Position numbers and translations under genes: made by a program. Below are positions 1-14,700 of a DNA stretch of 64,000 nucleotides, piece by piece. The notes beneath the pieces were generated by a model. It was not told the DNA's origin, ran no database searches, and worked only from the letters and a program-made list of their open reading frames with translations. Source of the DNA: Moringa oleifera (lineage: Eukaryota > Streptophyta > Magnoliopsida > Brassicales > Moringaceae); the NCBI GenBank assembly GCA_021397835.1, contig JAJFZO010000049.1, forward strand, positions 9,615,001-9,679,000, given 5' to 3'. Numbering within the stretch: the first letter of the stretch is position 1; each line of letters opens with the position of its first letter.

Positions 1-1085
1 ATTTTTTCTATGCAATATTTTATGATTTTTGAATTGTCTGAATTTTATTTTACATTATTTTTTTGTATTTTTTATATTTTTAGTTTTTAAATGTTTTGTT
101 GTTTTAAATTTTTTATTTTTTGATTTTCTTTGAATTTTTTAAATCTTAGTACATTTATTTTTTTCTTATTTTTATTTTAATATATTGCTTCTTTTTAATG
201 ATTTTAGTGATATTTTTAAAATTGAAAATTTTATTTTATTTTAATTTCTAGTTATTCTTTTCCAATAAAATCTATTTTGTTGCTTTACAAAGAGTTTTTG
301 TTTCTTTACTATTACTTTTTTTTTTCGGAATATATTATGTCTTGAATTTTTTTGGATTTCTTTGATCTTTTTTATTTTTTTGTGTTACTTTGATTTTTTG
401 AAAAAAATTTCTTACATTTATTTTTTTATTTTATTGGATATTTTTAGTTTCTTTCACTTGTTTTCTATACTAACTTTATTTTTCTTGGATTTTTTAGTTC
501 ATTTTGTTTTTTAGTTATTTATTTGATTTTATTTTTATTTTTATTTTCTTCTATTTTTTAACATTTTTATGATTTTTTGTTTTGTAAACATTTTAATCAT
601 TTTTTTATTTTATTACTTTTTATTTTTTTATATTTTTAATTTTGTTTAATTTTTTTAGTTTTAATGATTTTTGGATATATTTTAATTATTTTTATTTTTA
701 TATTTTAATTCAATAAAATTATAAATATTAGACCTCATTAAGTGGTTACAATTTTTTTTTAGTTTATTTGGTTTTTATCTCTTTTTACTACATATTTTTT
801 ATCAAAATTTTGAATTTTATGTTAGTTTTATATATTTTTATATATTTATTTTAAATACTTTTATATTTTGTTGTATTTTTATTTTTTAATAGTTTGATTT
901 ATTGTTTTTTGTTAAATATTTTTTCAAAAAATTATCACAAAATTATAATCGAATTCTATGATGTTTTAATGACTAATACAAAAATAAAAATTTATAAGTA
1001 GTTAGATTAGTTTAGTGAATGAAGAATAACCAATCTTAAGTTTTGTAATGAGCACAAAGCAATAGATTTTACTGTGCTTAATTAT
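1..1085 (-). repeat. AT-rich interspersed repeat, left inverted copy
   Basis: This T-rich stretch is the reverse complement of 59945-60985. Aligned landmarks include the segment at 926-1085 (gtaatgagcacaaagc and neighbours) against 59945-60110, gacctcattaagtggttaca at 731-750 against about 60280-60300, and tattttatgatttttgaatt near 13-32 against about 60943-60965. Similarity ends abruptly at 1085 on the inner side; on the outer side the window edge cuts it. No open reading frame of note, no transposase and no tRNA-like head is visible, so the class is unknown. It is placed on the minus strand relative to the copy near 60 kb. Confidence 0.8.
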
Positions 1086-1794
1086 TAATTTTAAAATTAA
1101 AAAACAAAAATATTTAAGATATTTAATTTAATTAAAAATATAAAAACTTAAAACTTAAAAGTTATTTAAAAATAAAAAATATCACAAAAAATTTAAAAAT
1201 TAAAAACACAAGTGAAAATTACAAAGCTACAAATATATTTTAAAATAATATCGATCATTATAATTTAATAATTAATTCATATTAAGTGATTTTAAAATTA
1301 AGTTAACCTTTCATTGTATTTTGTATTAGTAAATACATTTTTATTATTTTATTTCAAGATAATAATATCATTTCATTAACTGAAATAGATTTGAACAAAC
1401 TAATTAAATGAAAAATAAATACTAATATAAAAGGTAAAATTAAAACTTTCTATTAAAAGAAATAAATACTAATATAGAATGAAGCATAATATTGAAAAGC
1501 AGATGAGCATGTGACATAATAAGTTATATAACTTTAATAATTATCTTAAAGAGGTGAGATTTAAAAAATTTGAAGTAAAAAAATTCATAAGATGAGTCTA
1601 CAGATTTTGATGTTTAAGTTAGATAATTGTTATTAAAGATATTTAATAATTGAAATAATAGATAGTTGTCTTTTTATAAGATTGAAATTTTTATTTTTCT
1701 TTATTAAATGCTATTATCTCATTTAAAGAAAGATCATATAATGATAAAGATTAAAAAGATAGCAGAAAAATGAACCACATTAACGATTGACCGA
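1086..1794. other. AT-rich spacer, no gene seen
   Basis: AT-rich DNA with no credible reading frame and no similarity noticed to other parts of the window. It separates the left interspersed repeat from the short telomere-like block. Confidence 0.6.
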
Positions 1795-2022
1795 AAGATC
1801 TGGATGCTAGATTAAAAGAAACTTAGACTCTCCACCTTAAACTTTGGACCTTTGACCCTTGACCCTATACTTTAAACCTTAAACCTTGTATCTTAGACCT
1901 TAAAACCTAAAATCTAGACCCTAGACCTTAAAACCTAAAATCTAGACCTTAGACCTTAAAACCTTACACTTTAAATACTAGACCTTAGACCGTAAATTAT
2001 AAACCCTAAACCTTAAAAGAAC
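1795..2022 (+). repeat. Degenerate telomere-like repeat block, left
   Basis: Short words of the type CCCTAAA, CCTTAGA, CCTTAAA and CCCTAGA follow each other with a period near 7-8 bases. These are variants of the plant telomere repeat C-strand. The segment 1848-1990 matches the order of variants at 61790-61900 (for example ttaaaccttgtatcttagac against ttaatccttgtatcatagac), so it is a relocated piece of the same degenerate array as the right end, in the same orientation. It directly abuts the first satellite monomer at about 2020. Confidence 0.8.
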
Positions 2023-4440
2023 ATAAGATTATGATGCATATTACAAGGGAACAATCGGTTACCCGGCCATTGCTTCTTCATCATTATTGCCTGTAGAATC
2101 TTGGCAACATCATGCTTAAAAGAAACTTTAGTCTCATAATTACTATAAACTAAATCATCCAAAAAAAGAAAATATTAGGAGTTTGTAAATTTTCACTCCT
2201 AAAAAACTTATTAACAAGATGAAAGCAAGTCTGAGAAAATTAAGAAAAAAATAAAATTAGAAAATCAATAATCAAATCAAGAAAATTTATAACATAAAAA
2301 ATCAAAAAAGTTGAAAAAAATCCAATACCAATGGAGGTTCAACAATAAATAGATAAGCTCGAATGTAGGAATCCATACCTGCACCTACCGAAGAAGCAAC
2401 AAAAAATACCAGGTCATTGCTACAGCTACTGCTAGTACTGGTGCTAGATCAGTACCACGGCTAAGCAACAATAAAACAGATGATTATGATGCGTATAAAA
2501 ATATTATCGATAAGGTGCTATTTTTCAAGATAATAAGTATGTACAAGGGATAGTAGAATCCTCCCTTAACAATAAATGGATAAGCCCCATGTAGGAAACA
2601 TTATTTGCGGTTAACAAGGGAACAATCGATTGTCCTGCCATTGCTCCTTCTTTGTCATTGATTGTAGAATCTTGGCAACATTGTGCTCAAAATAACCATT
2701 AGTTTAAGAGCTGCTATAACGTAAACCATTCAGACTATATATATATATATACATATATTAGGAGTTTGAAACTTATGATTCCTAAAAAACATATTAACAA
2801 GATGAAAGTATGTTTGAGAAAATCGAGGAAAAAAATAAAATTAAAAAATCAATAATCAAATCAATAAAATTTATACATTAAAAAAAAGTTGAAAAAAGTC
2901 CAATACCAGTGGAGGTTTAACAATAAAAAGATAAGCTTGAATGTAGGAATCCACACTTGCACCTAACAAAGAAGCAACAAACAACACCATTTTATTGCTT
3001 GAATGCAGGACAATCGATTATCTTGCCATTGTTTCTTCTTCATTATTGCCTATAAAATCTTGGCAACATCGTGCTCAAAAGAAACATTAGTCTCAAAATT
3101 GCTATAAAGAAAACCATCAAAAAAAAATTAGGAGTTTTAAAATTTTCATTCCTAAAAACATACTAACAAGATGAAAGCATGTCTGAGAAAATCCAAGAAA
3201 AAAATAAAATTAGAAAATCAATAATTAAATCAAGAAAATTTATAACATAAAAAATCAAAAAAGTTGAATAAAATCCAATACCAATGGAGGTTTAACAATA
3301 AATAGATAAGCCCGAATGTAGGAATTCATACCTGCAGCTACCAAAGAAGCAACAAAAAATACCAGTTCATTTCTACAGCTACTGCTAGTGCTGGTGCTAG
3401 ATCACTACCACAGCTAAGCAGCAATAAAACATACGATTATGACGCATAGAAAAATATTACCGATAAAGTGATATTTTCCAAGATAATAAGTACGTACAAG
3501 GGATGGTAGAATCTTCCCTTAACAATTAATGGATAAGCCCCCATGTAGGAAACATTATTTGATGTTACCAAGGGAACAGCCAATTGTCCTGCCATTAATC
3601 CTTCTTCATCATTGCCTGCAGAATGTTGGTAACATCGTGCTGAAAAGAAACATTAGTCTTAAAGTTGCTATAAAGAAAACCATCCAAACCAAAAAAAAAT
3701 TAAAAAACTAAGAGTTTGTAATTGTTCATTTCTAAAAGATATATTAACAAGATGAAAGCATGTCTAAGAAAATCGAGGAAAAAATAAAATTAGAAAATCA
3801 GTAATCAAATCAAGAAAATTTATAACATAAAAAATCAAAAAAGTTGAAAAAATCCAATACCAATGGAGGTTTAACAATAAATAGATAAGCCTGAATGTAG
3901 GAACCCATACTTGCACCCACCAAAGAAGCAACAAAAAAATACTAGTTCACTGCTACAGCTGCTGCTAGTGCTGGTGTTAGATCAGTACCACGGCTAAGCA
4001 ACAATAAAACATATGATTATGATGCGTATAAAAATATTACCGATAAAGTGCTATTTTCCAAGATAATAAGTACGTACAAGGGATTGTAGAATCCTCCCTT
4101 AACAATTAATGGATAAGCCCCCATGTAGGAAACATTATTTGATGTTACCAAGGGAACAACCAATTGTCCTACCATTAATCCTTCTTCACCATTGCCTGTA
4201 GAATCTTGGCAATATTGTGCTGAAAAGAAACATTAGTCCTAGAGTTACTATAAAGAAAACCATCAAAGCCAAAATATATATATTAGGAGCTTGTAATTTT
4301 TCATTTCTAAAAAATATATTAACAAGATGAAAGCATGTCTAAGAAAATCGAGGAAAAAATAAAATTAGAAAATCAATAATCAATCAAGAAAATTTATAAC
4401 ATAAAAAATCAAAAAAGTTGAAAAAATCCAATACCAATGG
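2023..4440. repeat. Smaller block duplication at the left array edge, copy C
   Basis: Monomers at 2215, 2798, 3167, 3748 and 4323 pair with those at 5341, 5914, 6492, 7082 and 7659. The first monomer of both copies has the same internal deletion, joining gattatgatgcat directly to the aagggaacaatcggttaccc region. A unit of copy C is shortened by about 0.2 kb near 2995-3005. The duplication begins exactly where the satellite begins, so the array edge itself was copied. Confidence 0.75.
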
Positions 4441-5122
4441 AGGTTTAACAATAAATCGATAAGCCCGTATGTAGGAATCCATGCCGTCACCTATCGAAGA
4501 AGCAACAAAAAATACCACTTTATTGCTATAGCTACTACTAGTGCTAGTGCTAGATCACTGTTATTGCTAAGCAACAAGAAAACATACGATTATGGTGCAT
4601 AAAAAAATATTACCGGCAAAGGTACTATTTTCCAAGATAATAAGTATGTACAAGGGATGGTAGAATCCTCCCTTTAGAATAAATGGAAACACCGTCATGC
4701 AAGAAACCTTATTGGGTGTTACTAAGGGAACAATCGATTATCCTGCCATTGCTTCTTCTTCTCATTACCTGCAAAATCTTAGCAATATCATGCTGAAAAG
4801 AAACATTAGTCTCAGAATTGCTACAAACTAAATCATCCATAACAAAAAATAAATAAATATTAAGATGAAAGCATGTATGAGAAAATCGAAAAAAAATAAA
4901 ATTGAAAACTAAATAATCAAATCAAGAAGATTTATAACATAAAAAATGAAAAATAGTTGAAAAAAATCCAATGCCAATGGAGGTTTAATAGTAAAAAATA
5001 AGCCTGAATGTAGGAATTCATACCTGCACCTACCAAAGAAACAACAAAAACCACCAATTTATTGCTATAGCTACTGCTACTACTAGTGGTAGATCACTGC
5101 TATTGCTAAGCAACAAAAAAAC

Positions 5123-5262
5123 ATAAGATTATGATGCATATAAAAAGGGAACAATCGGTTACCCTGCCATTGCTTCTTCTTCATCATTGCCTGCAGAATC
5201 TTGGCAACATCGTGCTTCAAAGAAACTTTAATGTCAGAATTGCTATAAATTAAACCATCCAA

Positions 5263-5305
<43 letters not shown>

Positions 5306-7016
5306 AGTATGTAAATTTTCGTTCCTAAAAAACTTATTAACAAGATGAAAGCAAGTCCGAGAAAATTAAAGAAAAAAATAAAATCAAAAAATAATAATCA
5401 AATCAAGAAAATTTATAACATAAAAAATTAATAAAGTTGAAAAAAATCCAATACTAATGGAGGTTTAACAATAAATAGATAAAGTCCGAATGTAGGAATT
5501 CATACCTGCAGCTACTGAAGAAGCAACAAAAAATATCAGTTCATTGCTACAGCTACTGCTAGTGTTGGTGCTAGATCAGTACCACGGCTAAGCAACAATA
5601 AAACATACGATTATGACGCGTATAAACATACTATCGATAAAATGCTATTTTTCGAGATAATAAGTATGTACAAGGGATGGTAGAATCCTCCCTTTAGAAT
5701 AAATGGATACGCCACCATGCAGGAAACCTTATTTGGTGTTACTAGGGGAAAAATCGATTATCCTGCCATTGCTTCTTCTTCATCATTACCTGCAGAATCT
5801 TGGCAACATCGTGCTCAAAAGAAACATTAGTCTTAGAATTGCTATAATGTAAACCATCAAGAACAAAAAAAAATTAAGAGTTTATAAATTTTCATTCCAA
5901 AAAAACATATTAATAAGATGAAAGCATATCTGAGAAAATCGAAGAAAAAAATAAAATTGAAAAATATATAATCAAATCAAGAAGATTTATAACATAAAAA
6001 ATAAAAAAAGTTGAAAAAAATCCAATACCAATAGAGGTTTAACAACAAAAAGATAAGCCTAAATGTAGGAATCCATACCTGTACCTATCGAAGAAGCAAC
6101 AAAAAATACCATTTTATTGCTATAACCACTGCTACTGCTAGTACTAGATCATTGCTATTACTAAGCAACAATAAAACATAAGATTATGATGCATAGAAAA
6201 ATATTACCGATAAAGGTGCTATTTTTCAAGATAATAAGTATGCACAAAGGATGGTAGAATCCTCCCTCAAGAATAAATAGATAAAGCCACCACGCTAGAA
6301 ACCTTATTTGGTGTTACCAAAGGAATAATCGATTATCCTGCCATTATTTCTTCTTCATTATTGCCTGTAAAATCTTGGCTACATCGTGCTCAAAAGAAAC
6401 ATTAGTTTCAGAATTGCTATAAACTAAATCATCAAAAACGAAAAAAAAAATATTAGGAGTTTGTAAATTTTCATTCCTATAAACATACTAAGAAGATGAA
6501 AGCATGTATGAGAAAATCTAGGAAAAAAATAAAATTAAAAAATCAATAATCAAATCAAGAAAATTTATAACATAAAAAATCAAAAAAGTTGAATAAAATC
6601 CAATACCAATGGAGGTTTAACAATAAATAGATAAGCTCGAATGTAGGAATCCGTACCTGCACCTACCGAAGAAGCAACAAAAAATACCAGTTCATTGCTA
6701 CAGCTACTGCTAGTGCTGGTGCTAGATCACTACCACGGCTAAGCAGCAATAAAACATACGATTATGACGCATAGAAAAATGTTACCGATAAAGTGCTATT
6801 TTCCAAGATAATAAGTATGTACAAGGGATGGTAGAATCCTCCCTTAACAATAAATGGATAAGCCCCCTTGTAGGAAATATTATTTGATGTTACCAAGGGA
6901 ACAATCAATTGTCCTGCCATTAATCCTTCTTCATCATTGCCTGCAGAATCTTGACGACATCATGCTGAAAAGAAACATTAGTCTTAAAGTTGCTATAAAG
7001 AAAACGATCCAAATCA

Positions 7017-7047
<31 letters not shown>

Positions 7048-7770
7048 GTTTGTAATTGTTCATTTCTAAAAAACATATTAACAAGATGAAAGTATTTCTA
7101 AGAAAATCGAGGAATAAATAAAATTAGAAAATCAATAATCAAATCAAGAAAATTTATAGCATAAAAAATCAAAAAAGTTGAAAAAAATCCAATACCAATG
7201 GAGGTTTAACAATAAATAGATAAGCCCGAATGTAGGAATCCATACTGCACCCACCAAAGAAGCAACAAAAAATACCAGTTCATTGCTATAGCTACTACTA
7301 ATGTTGATGCTAGATCAGTACCACAGCTAAGCAACAAAAAAACATATGATTATGATGCGTATAAAAATATTATCGATAATGTGCTATTTTTCAAGATAAT
7401 AAGTATGTACAAGGGATGGTAGAATCCTCTTTTAACAATAAATGGATAAGCCCTAATGAAGGAAACATTATTTGATGTAACCAAGGGAACAAACAATTGT
7501 CCAGCCGTTAATCCTTCTTCATCATTGCCTGTAGAAACTTGGCAACATCGTGCTGAAAAGAAACATTAGTCTTAGAGTTGCTATAAAGAAAACCATCCAA
7601 ATCATTAAAAAAAAAATATTAGGAGTTTGTAATTGTTCATTTCTAAAAAACATATTAACAAGATCAAAGCATGTCTAAGAAAATCGAGGAGAAAATAAAA
7701 TTAGAAAATCAATAATCAAATCAAGAAAATTTATAACATAAAAAATCAAAAAAGTTGAAAAAATCCAATA
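5123..7770. repeat. Smaller block duplication, copy D
   Basis: This is the partner of 2023-4440, with offsets of about 3116-3126 for the first two monomers and 3324-3336 afterwards. The change of offset is explained by the shortened unit in copy C. The monomer type changes after about 7770, and pairing is lost there. Confidence 0.7.
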
Positions 7771-8699
7771 CCAATGGAGGTTCAACAATAAATAGATAAG
7801 CCCGAATGTAGGAATCCATACCTGCACCTACCAAAGAAGCAACAAAAAATACTAGTTCATTACTATAGCTGCTGCTAGTGGTCGCGCTAGATCACTGTTA
7901 CGGCTAAGCGATAATAAAACATAAGATTATGATGCATAGAAAAATATTACCTATAAAGGTGCTATTTTTCAAGATATTGAGTATGTACAAGGAACGGTAG
8001 AATCCTCCCTTAATAATAAATGGATAAGCCCCGATGTACGAAACGTCATTTGAAGTTACCAAGGGAACAATTGATTATCTTGCCATTGCTCCTTCTTCGT
8101 CATTGCGTGCAGAACCTTGGCAACATCGTGCTGAAAAGAAACATTAGTCTCAGAGCTGCTATAAAGTAAACTATCCAAAACAAAAGAGAAAAATTATTAA
8201 GAGTTTATAAATTTTCATTCTTAAACAACAAATTGACAAGATGAAAGCATGTTTGAGAAAATCGAGGGAAAAAATCCAATATCAATAGGGGTTTTACAAT
8301 AAAAAGATAAGCCCGAATGTAGGAATTCCAAATGCACCTGCCGAAAAAGAAACAAAAAATACCTTTTTATTGTTATAGCTACTGCTACTACTAGTGTGAG
8401 ATCACTGCTATTGCTAAGCAACAAAAAGACATAAGATTATGATGCATAAAAAAATATTACCGTTAAAGGTGCTCCAAGATAATAAGTATGTACAAGTGAT
8501 GGTATAATCCTCCCTTAACACTAAATGGATTACCAAGGGAATAATCGACTGTCTTGCCATTGCTACTTCTTCATCATTTCCTGCAAAATGTTGGCAACAT
8601 CGTGCTGAAAAGAAATATTAGTCTCAAAGTTGCTATAAAGTAAACCATCCGAAACAAAAAAAAAAATTAGGAGTTTGTAAATTTTCATCATTGCTTGTA

Positions 8700-8766
8700 G
8701 AATCTTTGCAACATCATGCTCAAAAGAACCATTAGTCTAAAAGCTGCTATAAAGTACACCATTCAA

Positions 8767-8798
<32 letters not shown>

Positions 8799-11700
8799 GG
8801 AGTTTGTAACTTATCATTCCTAAAACAACACATTAACAAGATGAAAGCATGTCTCCAAAAATCAAGAAAAAAATAAAATTAGAAAATGAATAATCAAATC
8901 AAAAAAATTTATTACATAAAAAATCAAAAATACTAAAAAAATGCCAATACCAATAAAGGTCACTACTACAGTTAAGCAACAAGAAAACATACGATTATGA
9001 TGCATAGAAAAAAATTATCAATAAAGGTGCTATTTTCTAAAATAATAAGTATGTACAAGGGATGGTAGATTCCTCCCTTAATAATAAATAGATAAGTCCG
9101 CTTGTAGGAAACATTATTTGAAGTTACCAAAGGAATAATCGATTGTCCTGCCAGTGCTCTTTCTTCATCATCACTAGCAAAATCTTGGCAATATCATGCT
9201 GAAAAGAAACATTAGTCTCAGCGTTGCTATAAAGTAAACCACCAAAAAAGAAATTAGTAGTTTGTAACTTTTCATTCCTAAAAAGCATATTAACAAGATG
9301 AAAGCATGTCTCAAAAAAATAAGAAAAAAATAAAATTAGAAAATAAATAATCAAATTAAGAAAATTCATATCCTAAAAAATCGAAAAATTTGAAAACAAT
9401 CCAACACCAATGGAGGTTTAACGATAAAAAGATAAGCTCGAATGTAGGAATCCATACCTACACGTATTGACGAAGCAACAAATAATACCAGATTATTGCT
9501 ACAGCTACTGCTATTGCTCATGCTAGATCACAACAATGGCTAAGCAACAAAAAAACATACGATTAAAATGCATAAAAAATTGCCGATAAAGTGCTATTTT
9601 CCAAGATAATAAGTATGTAAAAGGGAAGGTAGAATCCTCCCTTAACAATAATCGGATAAGCCCCGATGTAGGAAACATTATTTGAAGTTACCAAGGGAAC
9701 AATCGATTATCTGGCCATTACTCCTTCTTCATCACTGCCTACAGAATCCTGGCAACATCATGTTGAAAAGAAACATTACTTTTAGAGTTTCTATAAAGTA
9801 AACCATCCAAAAAAGAAAAATATTAGGGGTTTGTAAATTTTCATTCCAAAAAAACATATTAACAAGTTGAAAACATGTATGTGACAATCGAGGAAAAAAA
9901 TGAAATTGAAAAATAAATAATCAAATGAAGAAAATTGATAACATAAAAAATCAAAAATGTTGAAAAAAATCCAATACCAACGGAGGTTTAACAATAAAAA
10001 CATAAGCGCGAGTGTAAGAATCCATACCTGTACCTACTGAAGAAGCAATAAAAAATACCAGTTCATTGCTATAGCTACTCCTAGTGCTGGTGCTAGATCA
10101 CTGCAACAACTAAGCAACAAAAAAACATATGATTATGATGCAAAGAAAAATATTACCGATAAAGGTGCTATTTTTCAAGATAATAAGTATGTACAACAGA
10201 TGGTAGAATCCTCCCTTAACAATAAAAGGATAAGCCCTTATGTAGGAAACATTATTTGAAGTTACCAAGGGAATAATCAATTGTCTTGCCATTGCTCCTT
10301 CTTCATTATCGCCTACAGAATCTTGGCAACACCGTGTTGAAAAGAAATATTAATGTTAGAGTTGCTATAAAGTAGACTATCCAAAACAAAAAAAAAAAAA
10401 AGAGTTTATAAATTTTCATTCCCAAAAAACATATTAACAAGATGATAGCATGTTTGAGAAAATCGAGAAAAAAATAAAATTGAAAAATAAATAATCAAAT
10501 CAAGAAAATTTATAACATAAAAAATCAAAAAATCTGAAAAAAAATCTCATACCAATGGAGAGTTAACAATAAAAAGATAAGCCCGAATGTAGGAATCCAT
10601 AACTACACCTACCGAAGAAGCAAAAAAAAAAAAAAAAATTGCTAGTTCATTGCTACAGCTACCGCTACTACTGGTGCTAGATCAGTCCTATGGCTAAGTA
10701 ACAAAAAAACATACAATTATGATGCGTAGAAAAATATTACCGATAAAGGTCCTATTTTTCAAGATAACAAGTATGTACAAGGGATGGTAGAATCCTCCCT
10801 TAATAATAAACGGATAAGCCCCCATGTAGGAAACATTATTTGAAGTTACCAAGGGAATAATCAATTGTCTTGCCATTGCTCCTTCTTCATTATCGCTTAT
10901 AGAATCTTGGCAACACCATGCTGAAAAGAAACATTTGTCTCAAAGTTGCTATAAATTAAACCACAAAAAAAAAAAATTAGGAGTTTGTAACTAATCATTC
11001 TTAAAAAACATACTAATAAGATGAAAGCATGTCTATGAAGAACGAGAAAAAAAAATAAAATTAGAAAATCAATAATGAAATCAAGAAAATTTATAACATA
11101 AAAAATAAAAAAGTTGAAAAAAATCCAATACCAATGGAGGTTAAACAATAAAAAGAAAAGCACGAATGTAGGAATCCATACCTGCACCTACCGAAGAAGA
11201 AACAAAAAATACTAGTTCATTGCTACAGCTACTCCTCGTGCTGGTGCTAGATCACTGCTATGGCTAAGCAACAAAGAAACATACGGTAATGATGCGCAGA
11301 AAAATATCACCGATAAAGGTGCTATTTTCCAAGATAATAAGTATGTACAAGGGATGGTAGAATCCTCTCTTACCAATAAACGGATAAGCCCCCATGTAGG
11401 AAACGTTATTTGAAGTTACCAAGGGAACAATCGATTGTCCTGCCATCGCTCATTCTTCATCATTGCCTGCAGAATCCTAGCAACATCGTGCTGAAAGATT
11501 AGTCTCAAAGTTGCTATAAAGTAAACCATCAAAAAAAAACAAAAAAAAAATAGGAGTTTGTAACTTTTCATTCCAAAAAAACATACTAATAAGATGAAAG
11601 CATGCCTATGAAGAACGAGGAAAAAAATATAATTAGAAAATCAATAATAAAATCAAGAAAATTAATAACATAAAAAATCAAAAAAGCTGAAAAAAAATCC

Positions 11701-14700
11701 AATACCAATGGAGGTTTAACAATAAAAAGATAAGCCCGAATGTAGGAATCCGTGCCTGCACCAACTGAAGAAGAAACAAAAAATACTAGTTCATTGCTAC
11801 AGCTACTCCTCGTGCTGGTGCTAGATCACTACTACGACTAAGTAACAAAAAAACATACGATTATGATGCATAGAAAAATATTACCGATAAAGGTGCTATT
11901 TTCCAAGATAATAAGTATGTACAACTGATTGTAGAACTCTCCCTTAACAATAAAAGGATAAGCCTCCATGTAGGAAACATTATTTGAAGTTACCAAGGGA
12001 ACAATCGATTGTCCTGCCATTGCTCCTTCTTCATCATTGCCTATAGAATCTTGGCAACATCGTGCTGAAAAGAAACATTAGTCTCATAATTGCTATAAAG
12101 TAAACCATCCAAGACAAAAAAAAAATATTAGAATTTTGTAAATTTTTATTCCTAAAAAAATGTTAACAAGATGAAAGCATGTCTAAGAAAATCGAGGAAA
12201 AAAAAAAGAAAATTAGAAAATCAACAATCAAATCAAAAAATTTAAAAAATCAAAAATCAAAAAAGTTAAACAAAATCCAATACCATTGGAGGTTTAGCAA
12301 GAAAAAGATAAGCCCGAATGTAGGAATCCATACTTGCACCTACCGAAGAAGAAACAAAAAAAACTAGTTCATTGCTACGGCTCCTCTTGCTGGTGCTAGA
12401 TCACTGCTACCACTAAGCAACAAAAAAGCAAACGATTATTATGCGTAGAAAAATATTACCGATAAATGTGCTATTTTCCAAGATAATATGTATGTACAAG
12501 GGATGGTAGAATCCTCTCTTAACAAGAAATGGATAAGCCCCCATGTAGAAAACATTATTTGAAGTTACCAAGGGAACAATCAATTGTCCTGCCATTGCTC
12601 CTTCTTCATCATTGCCTGCAGAATCCTAGCAACATTGTGCTGAAAAGAAACATTACTCTCAAAGTTGCTATAGAGGAAACCATCCAAAACCAAAAAAACA
12701 AAATATTAAGAGTTTGTAAATTTTCATTCCTAAAAAATATGTTAACAAGGTGAAAGCATGTCTGAGAAAATCGTGGAAAAAAATTAGAAAATAAATAATC
12801 AAATCAAGAAAATTTATAACATAAGAAATCAAAAAAGTTGAAAAAATCCAAGACCAATGGAGGTTAAACAATAAAAAGATAAGCCCGAATGTTGGAATCC
12901 ATATTTGCACCCAGCGAAGAAGCTTCAAAAAATGCCATTTTATTGCTATAGCTACTCCTACTACTAGTGCTAGATCACTGTTATTGCTAAGCAACAGAAA
13001 AACATAAGATTATGATGTATAGATAAATATTGCCGATAAAGGTGCGATTATTCAAGATAACAAGTATGCACAAGGGATGGTAGAATCCTCCCTTAGTAAT
13101 AAATGGATAAGCCCGAATGTAGGAATCCGCACTTGTACCTACCGAAGAAGCAGCGAAAAGTACCAGTTCATTACTATAGCTACCGCTAATGCTAGTGCTA
13201 TGTCTAAGCAATAAAAAAAAAAACATACAATTATGATGCATCGAAAAATATTAGCGATAAATGTGCTATTTTCCAAGATAATAAGTATGTACAAGGGATG
13301 GTAGAATCATCCCTTGACAATAAATGGATAAGCCCTCATGCACGAAACATTATTTAGTGTTACTAAGGGAACAATCGATATTCTAACCATTGCTCTTTCT
13401 TCATCTTTGCTTGCAGAATCTTGGCAACATCATGCTCAAAAGAAACAATAGTCTCAAAATTGCTATAAACTAAACCATCCAAAACAAAAAAATAAATATT
13501 AAGAGTTTATAACTTTTGATTACTAAAAAATATAATAACAAGATGAAAGCACGTTTGAGGAAATCGAGGAAAAAAATAAAATTAGAAAATAAATAATCAA
13601 ATCAAGAAAATTTGTAACATAAAAAATGAAAAAAGTTGAAAAAAATCTAATAACATGGGGGGTTTAACAATAAAAAGATAAGCCCAAATGTAGGAATCCA
13701 TGCCTGCACTTACAGAAGACGCAACAAAAATACTCGCCCGTTGTAACAACTACTGCTACTGCTAGTGTTGGATCACTGCTACCGCTAAGCAACAAAAAAA
13801 CATATGATTATGATGCATGGAAAAATATCATCAACAAAGGTGCTATTTTCCAAGATAATAATTGTGTACAAGGGATGCTAGAATCATCTCTAAACAATAA
13901 ATGGATAAACCCCCATGTACGAAACCTTATTTGAAGCTACAAAGGGAACAATCAATTGTCCTGCCATTGCTACTTCTTCATCATTGCTTGTAGAATCTTT
14001 GCAACATCGTGCTCAAAAGAACCATTAGTCTAAGAGCCGCTATAACGTAAACCATCCAAAACAAATATATATATATATTAGGAGTTTGTAACTTATAAAT
14101 CCTAAAAAATATATTAACAAGATGAAAGCATGTCTAAGAAAATCGAGGAAAAAATAAAATTAGAAAATCAATAATCAAATCAAGAAAATTTATAACATAA
14201 AAAATCAAAAAAGTTGAAAAAATCCAATACCAATGGAGGTTCAACAATAAATAAATAAGCCCGAATGTAGGAATCCATACCTGCATCTACCAAAGAAGCA
14301 ACAAAAAATACCAGTTCATTACTATAGCTACTGCTATTACTCGTGCTAGATCACTGCTACGACTAAGCAGCAAAAATACATATGACTATGATGCATAGAA
14401 AAATATTATCGATAAACGTGTTATTTTTCAATATAATAAGTATGTACAAGGGATGGTAGAATCCTCCATTAACAATAAATGGATAAGCCCTATCGTAGGA
14501 AACATTATTTGATGTTACCAAGGGGACAATCGATTGTCTTGTCGGTGCTCTTACTAAATCATTGCGTGCAGAATCTTGGCAACATCGTGCTTAAAGTAAA
14601 CAATCGAAAACAAAAAAAAAATATTAGAAGTTTGTAACTTTTCATTCCTAAAAAACATATTAGCAAGATGAAAGCATGTCTGAGAAGAATGAGGAAAAAA

